Positions 1 to 8,131 of a stretch of DNA of 64,000 nucleotides are shown piece by piece; the stretch's first letter is position 1, and each line of letters begins with the position of its first letter. The notes beneath the pieces are model-generated. The model searched no databases and had not been told where the DNA came from. It saw nothing but the letters and a program-made list of their open reading frames with translations. The DNA lies in assembly GCF_041080795.1 (NCBI RefSeq), contig NZ_CP129674.1:1922001-1986000 (forward strand), written 5' to 3'. This DNA comes from Bifidobacterium sp. WK041_4_12 (lineage in GTDB: Bacteria > Actinomycetota > Actinomycetes > Actinomycetales > Bifidobacteriaceae). The position numbers were made by a program, and so were the translations under genes.

Positions 1-154
1 CGCTATTCTACAGTCTCCCCCTATCAATGCTTAGGACGAGGGCATAAATCAGCATCATATGGCGGCAATCAATCAATAATCAATGAAGATCGTCGCTATC
101 AACACGCTCCACCATCAACGGGCTTCACTATCCGGGCTTCGCGAGGAAAAATCA

Positions 155-1159
155 ATGTCGACCGTTAGAGTGGCCTGTATGCATCAACATATTAAGATTA
201 CTCCTCTGATCAAACTCTTTGCAACGGTTTGCTCGCTCACTCTCGCCGTATCGCTGGCTGCCTGCGGCAACGGCTCCAGCTCCGCTTCAAGCTCCAGTTC
301 ATCTCCAACGACATCAAGCTCGGCAACTGGTCGCGATTCCACGGCAAAGCTTACTGGCGTGACCGCGAAGGGCGCACTGGGCAAGAAGCCTACTATTTCG
401 TTCAAGACGCCACTCAAGGCAAGCGATGGCGCTTCTGCAATTCTTCAGGAGGGCGACGGTGCCACGATAAAGGACGGCGATCGCGTCTGCTATCAAGGCA
501 TCGCACTCAGCGCTGAAACCGGCAAGGAAGTTCAGTCCACATGGGAAGCGAATACACCGCAATGCGATGTGGTCGTGAACTCCAAGTCGCTGGGAGCTGC
601 CAGATACAAGCTGTTCGAAGGCCAAAAGCTCAACACGACGATCGCGATTGCATCGACCGACACGTCGCAAACGACTTCATCGTCGGGTTCATATGTCATG
701 GCACTCACCTTCGTGTCGCTTTCCAAGGCGTTGACACGTGCAGAGGGTGACAAGGTTACGGACATCCCCTCGAATCTTCCCAAGGTCACACTCGCTTCCA
801 ATGGCAAGCCTTCCATTGATTTGAACGGCTACACACCAGGCAAGACACTTGTGGTGCAGACTTTGATCAAGGGCAAGGGTGCAACCGTCAAGGATACCAA
901 TACAGTCAGCGCAAACTACACCGGTTGGCTGGCGAGCGATGCCAAGCAGTTCGACTCTTCATGGGATCGCGGGTCGGCAAGCGACTTCAGCCTCAGCCAG
1001 GTCATCTCAGGCTGGAAGAAGGGTCTTGCCGGGCAGACAGTCGGCTCACAGGTGCTGCTGATTGTTCCACCGGACGAAGGCTATGGCTCAACGGCTCAAA
1101 ACAGCATCCCTGCAAATTCAACGCTTATCTTCGTGGTGGATATTCTCGCTGCATACTGA
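155..1159 (+). CDS. FKBP-type peptidyl-prolyl isomerase lipoprotein
   Basis: A 334-residue exported prolyl isomerase, probably helping proteins fold on the outer face of the membrane. The N-terminus has a hydrophobic signal peptide ending in a lipobox (LAAC, Cys37), then a Ser/Thr-rich linker. The last ~110 residues form an FKBP domain (VSANYTGWL, SQVISGWKKGL, PPDEGYG, IPANSTLIFVV). Residues ~90-220 look like a second, degenerate FKBP-like domain. The start at 155 is preferred over an in-frame ATG at 83 because a GAGG lies about 9 bases upstream and the signal peptide then has normal length. Monocistronic, convergent with nrdH. Confidence 0.9.
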   Translation: MSTVRVACMHQHIKITPLIKLFATVCSLTLAVSLAACGNGSSSASSSSSSPTTSSSATGRDSTAKLTGVTAKGALGKKPTISFKTPLKASDGASAILQEGDGATIKDGDRVCYQGIALSAETGKEVQSTWEANTPQCDVVVNSKSLGAARYKLFEGQKLNTTIAIASTDTSQTTSSSGSYVMALTFVSLSKALTRAEGDKVTDIPSNLPKVTLASNGKPSIDLNGYTPGKTLVVQTLIKGKGATVKDTNTVSANYTGWLASDAKQFDSSWDRGSASDFSLSQVISGWKKGLAGQTVGSQVLLIVPPDEGYGSTAQNSIPANSTLIFVVDILAAY

Positions 1160-1217
1160 TGCGTTGTTTTGGCATAATCCATATCCCATGGAAGCTGCAA
1201 ATCATGAGATAACAGAT

Positions 1218-1247
1218 GATCCCGCACGTGATATCACGTGCGGGATC
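1218..1247. terminator. Perfect 30-bp palindrome between convergent genes
   Basis: Positions 1218-1247 form a perfect palindrome centred on GATATC. It can fold as a long stem in either direction between the converging FKBP and nrdH genes, so a bidirectional terminator is likely. There is only a weak T-run on either side. It is followed by a 14-base direct repeat (ATCAATTCTTATGT at 1245-1258 and 1261-1274). Confidence 0.6.
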
Positions 1248-1334
1248 AATTCTTATGTAGATCAATTCTTATGTCAATCAACCACCACGTCAATCACATG
1301 GTTAAAAGATGATTGACATACTCAACGTTGTTAC

Positions 1335-1571
1335 TCATGCGTTGACGAGCTGCGAAACCTTGCTGAGCAGGTCTGGACGGTATCCGCTCCAGGTGTCCTC
1401 GCCCGCGACGACGATCGGTGCCTGCTGGAAACCTTGAGATACGAAGCGAGCAAGGTCCTCTGGGCTCTGGGTAAGGTCAATCACGGAATAATCCGCTCCC
1501 ATTTTGTCCAGCTGACGCTTGGTGGCGTTGCATTGTGGGCAATGAGGCTTTGCATAGACTGTGATTGACAT
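1335..1571 (-). CDS. nrdH: NrdH glutaredoxin-like redoxin
   Basis: A 78-residue thioredoxin-fold protein that supplies electrons to class Ib ribonucleotide reductase. It has the CPQC active site at residues 11-14 and the NrdH-typical WSGYRPD motif near the C-terminus. The start at 1571 follows a GGGGAGAA ribosome binding site; a longer in-frame extension to 1592 lacks one. Unlike the usual nrdHIEF order, no nrdI, nrdE or nrdF lies next to it. Two NrdR-like boxes upstream suggest control with the deoxyribonucleotide genes. Confidence 0.9.
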   Translation of the reverse strand: MSITVYAKPHCPQCNATKRQLDKMGADYSVIDLTQSPEDLARFVSQGFQQAPIVVAGEDTWSGYRPDLLSKVSQLVNA

Positions 1572-1735
1572 GTTCTCCCCTAAATTCACCATTCATGTTC
1601 ATCGTTATTCCACGAACGAACAACATGGCAACTCAAGAACCTCAACATGAAGTGGAGCAAAGTCAGCCACAAATTTCATCCGTGTAATTTATTCGGTGAT
1701 ACTGAAGACTACACGCATGTCGTGTGAAAGCAAAG

Positions 1736-1781
1736 CACTATCCATAGTGGCGTGTCGTAGGTTTTGTCACTACATATAGGG
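1736..1781 (-). promoter_or_regulatory. Pair of NrdR-like boxes upstream of nrdH
   Basis: CACTATCCATAGTG (1736-1749) is a CACTA/TAGTG inverted repeat. CACTACATATAGGG (1768-1781) is a second, related copy. Their starts are 32 bp apart, about three helical turns, which is the tandem arrangement known for NrdR repressor sites. They lie about 165 bp upstream of nrdH. The match is by eye to the family consensus. Confidence 0.6.
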
Positions 1782-1847
1782 GTTTTGCACTTTCTTGCAT
1801 AGTTGAAATTTCGGTGAATGCCTTGAGAATTGGCTCTCGGAAGCGGT

Positions 1848-2657
1848 TCAGAACAGGGTGAGCGTATCGCTTTCTGTGTGCTTCATCGATTCGTAGTCGA
1901 GGATAAGGCAATGAAAGCCGCGATCTTCTGCCAGAACCTTAGCTTGTGGCGTAATGGTTTGTGCCGCGAAGATTCCGCGCACCGGAGCCAGCAATGGATC
2001 TCGGTTCAGCAAGGTGCAGTATCTCGTCAGCTGCTCGACTCCATCGATTCCACCATGCCTTTTGATTTCTATGGCCACATGGTTGCCCTCGGCATCGATT
2101 GCCATGATGTCAACCGGACCAATAGCCGTAGGGTACTCCCGCCTCACCAAGCGAGCGCCCTTGCCAATCCGGTCAATCTGCTCCGCAAGATAATGCTGGA
2201 GATGATCCTCCACACCGTCTTTGACCAGGCCGGGATCGATGCCTAGCTCATGCGTCTGGTCGCTATAGATATGCCATAGATCGATGGTGAGCACATCGTC
2301 AGACTTGTCGGCGCAGACCCTGATAACTTTTTCTGGAATGCAAGCGTCGCTCAATGCTTCGTCGTCTTCAGCAACGCTCGCTATGTCTGCCTTGTTCGCC
2401 TTACCTGTTTTGCCAGCTATGCCCGCCTTGCCAGCTATGTCAGCATCGACTTTCTGAGTGATATCGCAGTCTTGGGGCACCGACTCATGCAGCGTGCATG
2501 GAGCTGTCATCCAATTCAAGGGCTTGTAGGAACCAAGCTCGGAGAATATCAGACAGCTGGAATCTGCCTTGATGAGCAGGACTCGCTTGGCCCGATCGAG
2601 TGAAGCATTCAAGCGTCCGGCATAGCGAGCGGAACAGTCAGCAACGATAATGCGCAT
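1848..2657 (-). CDS. nucS: NucS/EndoMS mismatch-specific endonuclease
   Basis: A 269-residue homologue of the actinobacterial mismatch endonuclease that replaces MutS/MutL repair. The N-terminal DNA-binding part (MRIIVADCSARYAGRL, YKPLNWM) and the RecB-like nuclease domain (GPVDIMAID, VAIEIKR, GVEQLTRY) are clear, with catalytic Asp183, Glu197 and Lys199. The C-terminus TLTLF fits a sliding-clamp-binding tail. A ~45-residue Ala/Lys/Asp-rich insertion at about residues 60-110, with a short AGKAG-like repeat, makes it longer than the usual ~225 residues. The start at 2657 has GGTGA six bases upstream; 2663 is an alternative. Confidence 0.88.
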   Translation of the reverse strand: MRIIVADCSARYAGRLNASLDRAKRVLLIKADSSCLIFSELGSYKPLNWMTAPCTLHESVPQDCDITQKVDADIAGKAGIAGKTGKANKADIASVAEDDEALSDACIPEKVIRVCADKSDDVLTIDLWHIYSDQTHELGIDPGLVKDGVEDHLQHYLAEQIDRIGKGARLVRREYPTAIGPVDIMAIDAEGNHVAIEIKRHGGIDGVEQLTRYCTLLNRDPLLAPVRGIFAAQTITPQAKVLAEDRGFHCLILDYESMKHTESDTLTLF

Positions 2658-2768
2658 AACCATTCACCATAGTGCATAGGTGCAACACCCGGTCACTATG
2701 CTCAGTGATCACACTGTCCTCGCACTGCGTATCCACCGCACCGCTGCCCACGCTCTGCCATATAAATG

Positions 2769-2796
2769 CGCCCATGCCATATATATGGCATGGGCG
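2769..2796 (-). terminator. 28-bp perfect palindrome downstream of NADH oxidase
   Basis: Positions 2769-2796 are a perfect palindrome (arms CGCCCATGCCATAT) lying 84 bp after the NADH oxidase stop. On the minus strand it is followed by CATTTATATGG, a poor T-run, so it is a probable but not classical terminator. Confidence 0.5.
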
Positions 2797-2879
2797 TCAA
2801 CCAATCACTCGAGACACGTCTGTTATCCGGCTTCAGTCAGCACACTCAGCAGTTGCCGATCAACACCGGAATATGACTG

Positions 2880-4256
2880 CTACTTCTCAGCCTTCATGGC
2901 AGCGACAGCCTTCTGAGCTGCAACATTCATGATGTTCCAAGGACGGTCAAATCCGGGCTGGAAGAAGAAGTCGGCATACGCAAGGTCTTCAACCGTGGCA
3001 TGCAGCTGCACGGCGAGAGCAATCGCATTGATGTTGGCGGTGGCGTTCTCGGTGCTCATGATCTGAGCTCCCATAACCCTTCCATTGGCAGGATCATAGG
3101 TGAGCTTGAAACGCACGGGGGCATTTCCGGCATCGTCAGGGACGAACGGTGGACGGAATGTATCTTCGACGAACACCGATGCGGTCTTGACACCATACTT
3201 CTCTGAAGTGCCTTCCTTCATGCCTGTGGATGCGAACTTGTATTCGAACACAGACAACGCAGAAGAGCCAGAGACTGGCGTAATGGCAACGTTTTCTCCA
3301 AGAGCGTTCCGTGCTGCGATACGGCCCTGACGACGTGCGTTGGTTGCCAGCGCGATGCGAGCCTCGCCTCCGGTTGGCGCAAACTTGATCTGGGTCGCAT
3401 CACCAACGGCGAAGATGTCTGGAGCGCTGGTTGCCTGATGCTCGTCAATCTCGATAAGACCGTGGTCATCGACATCGACCGTATCCTTCAGCCAAGCGGT
3501 GTTCGCTCTGATGCCAGCGGTTTCGATGACGAGATCGGCGTCATAGCTGCCCTTGTCGGTCTTCACCTGAGCGACCTTGCCGTCCTTGCCAACAAAGCTT
3601 TGGACAGTCTGGCCCATGGCAGGCGTAATGCCGTGCTTGCTGACCACATCTTCCAGGGTTTCGGTGAATTCGGAATCGAGATACAGCTGCAGCATGCGCG
3701 GCAGAATGTCGATAAGCGTCACTTTCTTGCCAGCCTTGGCAAAGACTTCGGCAGCTTCGACACCGATGTAGCCGGCACCGATGACCACGACGTTCCTGAT
3801 GTCAGGATCTACGGTTGCAGCCTTGAGCTTTATTGCCCAGTCGCGTCCACGCATTGCATAGACGTTCTGCAGATCCTTGCCTTCAACGGGCAGAGCGGCT
3901 GGAACCGCACCTGGACTCAGAATGAGCTTGTCATAAGACTCGTCTCGCTCTTCTCCCGACTTGAGATCCTTGACATGGACCTTATGTCCTGCAGCGTCAA
4001 CCGATGTCACTTCCTGCTGAGTGAAGACATGCGCGCCCTTTGCGGTTTCTCCCTCTGGAGTCGCGTAGCGAACGGAATTGACATCCTTGACGACACCCTC
4101 CAAATACAGCTGCATGCCGCAAGAGAGGAAGGATAGGAAGTCGCCCTTCTCATACCACTGGATATTGGTATCTGGGGCATCCATCAGCAACTGCTGCACT
4201 GCCTCATACCCGCCGTGAGATGATCCTACCACTATGACTTTCTTAGCTGCACTCAT
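2880..4256 (-). CDS. nox: FAD-dependent NADH oxidase / CoA-disulfide reductase family
   Basis: A 458-residue flavoprotein of the NADH oxidase/peroxidase family, expected to reduce oxygen or peroxide with NADH in the cytoplasm. It shows the N-terminal FAD motif VIVVGSSHGG, the single redox cysteine (Cys46 in FLSCGMQ), the NAD(H) Rossmann motif VVIGAGYIGVEAAEVF and the second FAD motif FAVGDATQIKF, then a dimerisation domain. Water-forming oxidase is likely but not provable here. The start at 4256 gives the normal N-terminus; upstream in-frame codons begin with TTG and lack a spaced ribosome site. It lies 150 bp behind a Fur-family gene on the same strand, suggesting oxidative-stress control. 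Confidence 0.88.
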   Translation of the reverse strand: MSAAKKVIVVGSSHGGYEAVQQLLMDAPDTNIQWYEKGDFLSFLSCGMQLYLEGVVKDVNSVRYATPEGETAKGAHVFTQQEVTSVDAAGHKVHVKDLKSGEERDESYDKLILSPGAVPAALPVEGKDLQNVYAMRGRDWAIKLKAATVDPDIRNVVVIGAGYIGVEAAEVFAKAGKKVTLIDILPRMLQLYLDSEFTETLEDVVSKHGITPAMGQTVQSFVGKDGKVAQVKTDKGSYDADLVIETAGIRANTAWLKDTVDVDDHGLIEIDEHQATSAPDIFAVGDATQIKFAPTGGEARIALATNARRQGRIAARNALGENVAITPVSGSSALSVFEYKFASTGMKEGTSEKYGVKTASVFVEDTFRPPFVPDDAGNAPVRFKLTYDPANGRVMGAQIMSTENATANINAIALAVQLHATVEDLAYADFFFQPGFDRPWNIMNVAAQKAVAAMKAEK

Positions 4257-4405
4257 TTGCAACCCAACCTTTCCAACCCTTTCGGGCTCAATCTTGTTCA
4301 ACCTTTTGTGTGGACAAGTCTTTACGTTTCTTGTGCCGATGCGTTATCGTTCCCAGACCTGCAAGACATCACGAGAAATGCTGATATCTTGTGGTCCTAA
4401 GCGTT

Positions 4406-4930
4406 TCATTGAGCTACGAGATAGGGCAGATCCTCCTTGCGGATGGCTCCACTCTCAATTTTTGCCTTGCATTCCTTGCACAGTCCGCGGAATACAATCT
4501 GGGCTTCGAAAATCTCCATATCATGGGTATCGGCAGGCGTGAGGCAAGGAGCATGGCCAACCACGCAGTCGACATCCTCGACGCGTCCGCATACCACGCA
4601 TTGCACATGATGGTGATTATCCGCGACCCGGGTTTCCCAACGAACGCTTGCCGAGTCGGGCAAGCTCACGCGTCTGACGAGACCATGCTGCTCCAACTGT
4701 TGCAGTATGACGTATGTGCCCTGCGTGGTGAGGTTTTCACGCTCTCCAGCATTGACATAGCCGATAATCTCACCGGCTGAGCTATGCGGATACGCTTCCA
4801 AAGTCGACAGCACTGCAAGACGCTGTGAAGTAACCCGGATATGCGCATTGCGCAAGGTGCTGCGCCAATCCGTCGCAATCTTGTGAAGCTTATGCTTCTG
4901 TGCGGTGCGATTTTCCTCAATGTTGCTCAC
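4406..4930 (-). CDS. Fur/PerR-family metal-dependent repressor
   Basis: A 174-residue Fur-superfamily regulator. The winged helix is at about residues 25-95 (RVTSQRLAVLSTLE, TYVILQQLEQHGLV). The metal site HHHVQCVVCGRVEDVDC and the structural zinc pairs CVVC (111-114) and CKEC (151-154) are present. Its place before an NADH oxidase favours a PerR/FurA role in peroxide response; Fur or Zur cannot be excluded. It starts with GTG at 4930 and has no visible Shine-Dalgarno, so it may be leaderless. Confidence 0.88.
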   Translation of the reverse strand: MSNIEENRTAQKHKLHKIATDWRSTLRNAHIRVTSQRLAVLSTLEAYPHSSAGEIIGYVNAGERENLTTQGTYVILQQLEQHGLVRRVSLPDSASVRWETRVADNHHHVQCVVCGRVEDVDCVVGHAPCLTPADTHDMEIFEAQIVFRGLCKECKAKIESGAIRKEDLPYLVAQ

Positions 4931-4938
4931 AAGAACAG

Positions 4939-4966
4939 ACTATATCATTGTTTTGAATTACTCAAA
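4939..4966 (-). promoter_or_regulatory. Putative promoter and operator of the Fur-family gene
   Basis: On the minus strand TATAGT (4944-4939) is a good -10 box eight bases before the GTG start, which would put transcription at or beside the start codon. A TTTGA-N5-TCAAA inverted repeat (4952-4966) overlaps the -35 region and is a candidate autoregulatory site. Confidence 0.5.
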
Positions 4967-5232
4967 TTAATGAATATGTCGTGATTTCTTGCTTGCTATG
5001 GCATTGCATCGCTCACATGGGAGCGTTTGAGCATAGAAAAAATATGAAGTTCCGAGTTTTGTTGCCTTTTTGAAGTATCAGAGCGCAATATCGGCACTAT
5101 TGGGTCCGAATATGAGCGAAAAGTGCTTGTGTACTGTGAAATTGCCGCAAAACTCGAAATTCGAGTCCAAAAAGTTAGCTGTTTAAGCATCGCGCGTGGG
5201 CAGACCATGCTCGACCCATGGCTTCGACAAGA

Positions 5233-5278
5233 AAAACGTGGGTGGCCATGAACTTTCGTTCATGGCCACCCACGTTTT
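5233..5278 (-). terminator. Rho-independent terminator of the atp operon
   Basis: A 21-bp perfect stem (5233-5253 with 5258-5278) encloses a four-base loop. On the minus strand it ends in a T-run, and it lies 81 bp after the atpC stop. The A/T flanks make it potentially bidirectional. Confidence 0.88.
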
Positions 5279-5289
5279 GAAACACTGAT

Positions 5290-5345
5290 TGACTTATCGG
5301 TGTTGACTTATCAGTGTTGATTTATCAGTGTTGACTTAGCGGTGC
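5290..5345. repeat. Four 14-bp tandem repeats after atpC
   Basis: Units TGACTTATCGGTGT, TGACTTATCAGTGT, TGATTTATCAGTGT and TGACTTAGCGGTGC run head to tail from 5290 to 5345. A decayed fifth unit may reach the atpC stop at 5361. They sit between the stop codon and the operon terminator. Confidence 0.85.
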
Positions 5346-5358
5346 ATTTGCTGGTGCG

Positions 5359-5670
5359 TTAACCGGCAAGCACGTCCGAATCCTCGGCACCTTGCGTAAC
5401 GACAGATCCCCGATCTACCGCGACGGTGAGCTTGTTGGAGTCAAAAGCGATGAAACCATCGTCAACCTTGAAGGCTTGACGAGTCCCTTCCGGATCCACA
5501 ACAGTGACCGTGCCGCTTTTGATGACGGTGAGCACAGGTTCGTGGTTTGGCAGGATGCCCATGCCTCCCTCGGAGGCCGGTATGGTGACGGAACGTGCCT
5601 TCCCAGACCATACCGGGCGGTCGGCAGCAACAATGTTGACTGCCATCGTTGGTTTTTCAACGCCAGCCAT
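5359..5670 (-). CDS. atpC: ATP synthase epsilon subunit
   Basis: The 103-residue epsilon chain of F1, coupling gamma rotation to catalysis. It contains the beta-sandwich domain (VNIVAADRPVWSGKARSV, GILPNHEPVLTVIKSGTV) but ends soon after, without the long C-terminal helical hairpin of longer homologues. It starts two bases after the atpD stop and is the last gene of the operon. Confidence 0.95.
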   Translation of the reverse strand: MAGVEKPTMAVNIVAADRPVWSGKARSVTIPASEGGMGILPNHEPVLTVIKSGTVTVVDPEGTRQAFKVDDGFIAFDSNKLTVAVDRGSVVTQGAEDSDVLAG

Positions 5671-5672
5671 AA

Positions 5673-7160
5673 TCAGTTATTGCCCTTTTCCATGTCATGC
5701 CACTTCTTCTCCAGGTCATCGATGCCACCGACACCGGTGAACGCCTGAACTGGCACATCATCGTAGACGCCATCGCAGATTCTGGTGAATGCTTCGATGG
5801 TTTCATCCGCTGGCACGTATGAGCCTGGACGTCCGGTGAATTTTTCTGCAACATAGAAGTTCTGACCAAGGTACTGCTCAATGCGACGAGCGCGGTTGAC
5901 TGTGGTCTTGTCTTCCTCAGAGAGTTCATCGATACCGATCAGGGCGATGATGTCCTGAAGTTCCTTGTTTCTCTGCAAGATGGCCTTCACACGGTTGGCG
6001 CAATCATAATGCGACTGACCAACATAGCGAGGATCCAGAATACGAGAGCTGGAACCGAGTGGATCGACTGCTGGATAAATACCCTTGGAAGCAATGTCAC
6101 GAGAAAGCTCGGTCGTTGCATCCAAATGGGCGAATGTCGTTGCAGGGGCTGGATCAGTGTAATCATCCGCTGGCACATAAATGGCCTGAAGCGAAGTGAT
6201 TGAGTGACCACGAGTCGAGGTGATGCGCTCCTGAAGAGCACCCATCTCATCAGCCAGGTTTGGCTGATAGCCGACTGCGGAAGGCATACGACCAAGCAAG
6301 GTGGAAACCTCCATGCCTGCCTGGGTGAATCGGAAGATGTTGTCGATGAAGAGCAGCACATCCTGATTCTGAACGTCACGGAAGTATTCTGCCATCGTCA
6401 AAGCGGTGAGCGGAACACGAAGTCGAGTCCCCGGGGGCTCATCCATCTGTCCGAAGACCAACGCAGTCTTTTCAAGCACGCCTGCCTCAGCCATTTCACC
6501 GATCAGATCGTTACCCTCACGGGTACGCTCTCCGACACCGGCAAATACCGAAACACCGCCGTGGTTCTGAGCCACACGCTGAATCATTTCCTGAATCAGC
6601 ACGGTCTTGCCGACACCTGCACCGCCGAACAGACCGATCTTTCCACCCTGCACATACGGCGTAAGCAGATCGATGACCTTGATGCCCGTCTCGAACATCT
6701 CGGTTTTTGGCTCGAGCTGATCGAATGGCGGTGGATCGCGGTGGATTGGCCAGCGTTCCTTGACTGAAATCGTCTCGTCGTCGGATTTGTTCAAGATATG
6801 ACCGACCACGTCGAAGACATGGCCCTTGGTCACGTCACCGACTGGCACCTCAATCGGGCCGCCTGTATCGGTGACTTTCGCGCCGCGCACGATGCCGTCA
6901 GTCGGCTTAAGAGCCACTGCGCGAACGATGGAGTCCCCGAGATGCTGCTCGACTTCCAGCGTGATCCCATGAACGCTTTCGCCCTCGGTGTCTCCCGTCG
7001 AGGCAATCTCTACGGTTAAGGCGTTGTAGATATCCGGCAGATGATTTACCGGAAATTCGATGTCGATAACCGAGCCTTGGACGCGAGTCACGCGACCCTG
7101 CGACACGGAATCCGTATCGTCGGGAGCCGTTCTGGTTTGAGTATTTTGCTCCGTAACCAT
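5673..7160 (-). CDS. atpD: ATP synthase beta subunit
   Basis: The 495-residue catalytic subunit of the F1 sector. It has Walker A GGAGVGKT at residues 179-186, the VFAGVGERTREGNDL segment, Walker B (DVLLFIDNIF) and the DELSEED motif that contacts gamma. Length and order fit the family. Bifidobacteria lack respiration, so the complex probably works mostly as an ATP-driven proton pump for pH control (known biology, inferred here). Confidence 0.98.
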   Translation of the reverse strand: MVTEQNTQTRTAPDDTDSVSQGRVTRVQGSVIDIEFPVNHLPDIYNALTVEIASTGDTEGESVHGITLEVEQHLGDSIVRAVALKPTDGIVRGAKVTDTGGPIEVPVGDVTKGHVFDVVGHILNKSDDETISVKERWPIHRDPPPFDQLEPKTEMFETGIKVIDLLTPYVQGGKIGLFGGAGVGKTVLIQEMIQRVAQNHGGVSVFAGVGERTREGNDLIGEMAEAGVLEKTALVFGQMDEPPGTRLRVPLTALTMAEYFRDVQNQDVLLFIDNIFRFTQAGMEVSTLLGRMPSAVGYQPNLADEMGALQERITSTRGHSITSLQAIYVPADDYTDPAPATTFAHLDATTELSRDIASKGIYPAVDPLGSSSRILDPRYVGQSHYDCANRVKAILQRNKELQDIIALIGIDELSEEDKTTVNRARRIEQYLGQNFYVAEKFTGRPGSYVPADETIEAFTRICDGVYDDVPVQAFTGVGGIDDLEKKWHDMEKGNN

Positions 7161-7168
7161 TGGCGTTC

Positions 7169-8128
7169 CTACTCTTCCTCTTTGTTCAGCGCATCAGCGC
7201 TGCCAATTATTTCACTAAGTTCCTGCGTAATCGCAGCCTGTCGAGACTGGTTAAGCTGCCGTGTCAGATCGTCGATGAGATTGCGCGCATTATCCGTTGC
7301 CGTATGCATGGCATTCTGACGACTTGCCGTCTCAGAAGCTGCAGACGTGAGCAAGCATTCGTGGATTCGAGACTGAATGTACTTGGGAAGAATTGCATCC
7401 AGAACTTCATCCACACTTGGCTCGAACGAGTAGAGAGGCGAGGCACTGGATGCTTCGGACTTACTTTCGTTCTTCTGCAGGTCACCATGCTCGTCAGAGA
7501 GCACATCCTCGTCATTGGCACTGTCCGAAGCTGCTATGAGCTCGACCGGAAGCATCCTTAAGACGCGAACCCTCTGGACCACCATGTTGACGAATTCGGT
7601 GAATACGACGTACAGCTCACTCACACCACCCTTATCGGCAGGTGCCATGTAAGCCTTCATCAATTCAGCCGAAATCTTCTCAGCAATCTCCACACCAGGC
7701 TGGTCGCTGTCACCTTCCCAGGTATCGGCAATCTCACGATTGCGATACTTGTAATAGGTCACACCGCGTCGACCGTATACGAACAACTCAGGCTTCTTGC
7801 CTTGGCTATCAAGGTTCGATAGCAGAGTTTCGGTCTCACGAATGATTGATGACGTGAACGCGCCGGCCATACCACGATCCGACGTGAGGGCGAGCACGGC
7901 GACTCGCTCCGTGTCATCTCGCTTCTCAACTATCGGATGCTTGATATGGGTATGGGCAGCAAGTGCCTGAACGGCATCGAAAATCGCATCAGTGTACGGC
8001 TTCGCTTCCAAAGCGACCTTGCGGGCCTTGGCAATATGCGAAGATGCAATCATCTCCTGGGCGTTGAAAATCTTCTCCAACGAACCAGTCGAAGCAATCC
8101 TTGACTTGAATGCGAGTTGCGATCCCAT
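7169..8128 (-). CDS. atpG: ATP synthase gamma subunit
   Basis: The 319-residue central stalk subunit. The N-terminal coiled-coil (SRIASTGSLEKIFNAQEMIASSH region) and C-terminal coiled-coil (NARNLIDDLTRQLNQSRQA, ITQELSEIIG) are conserved. An acidic, Ser/Glu-rich insertion lies near residues 205-230 (ASDSANDEDVLSDEHGDLQ), as in other actinobacterial gamma chains. It starts three bases after the atpA stop. Confidence 0.97.
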   Translation of the reverse strand: MGSQLAFKSRIASTGSLEKIFNAQEMIASSHIAKARKVALEAKPYTDAIFDAVQALAAHTHIKHPIVEKRDDTERVAVLALTSDRGMAGAFTSSIIRETETLLSNLDSQGKKPELFVYGRRGVTYYKYRNREIADTWEGDSDQPGVEIAEKISAELMKAYMAPADKGGVSELYVVFTEFVNMVVQRVRVLRMLPVELIAASDSANDEDVLSDEHGDLQKNESKSEASSASPLYSFEPSVDEVLDAILPKYIQSRIHECLLTSAASETASRQNAMHTATDNARNLIDDLTRQLNQSRQAAITQELSEIIGSADALNKEEE

Positions 8129-8131
8129 AGA

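Noticed and set aside
3438..4136. Long plus-strand open frame (232 codons) opposite NADH oxidase
   Set aside because: It lies wholly antisense to a clearly conserved enzyme, lacks a ribosome site, and its product matches no fold; it follows from codon bias of the real gene.
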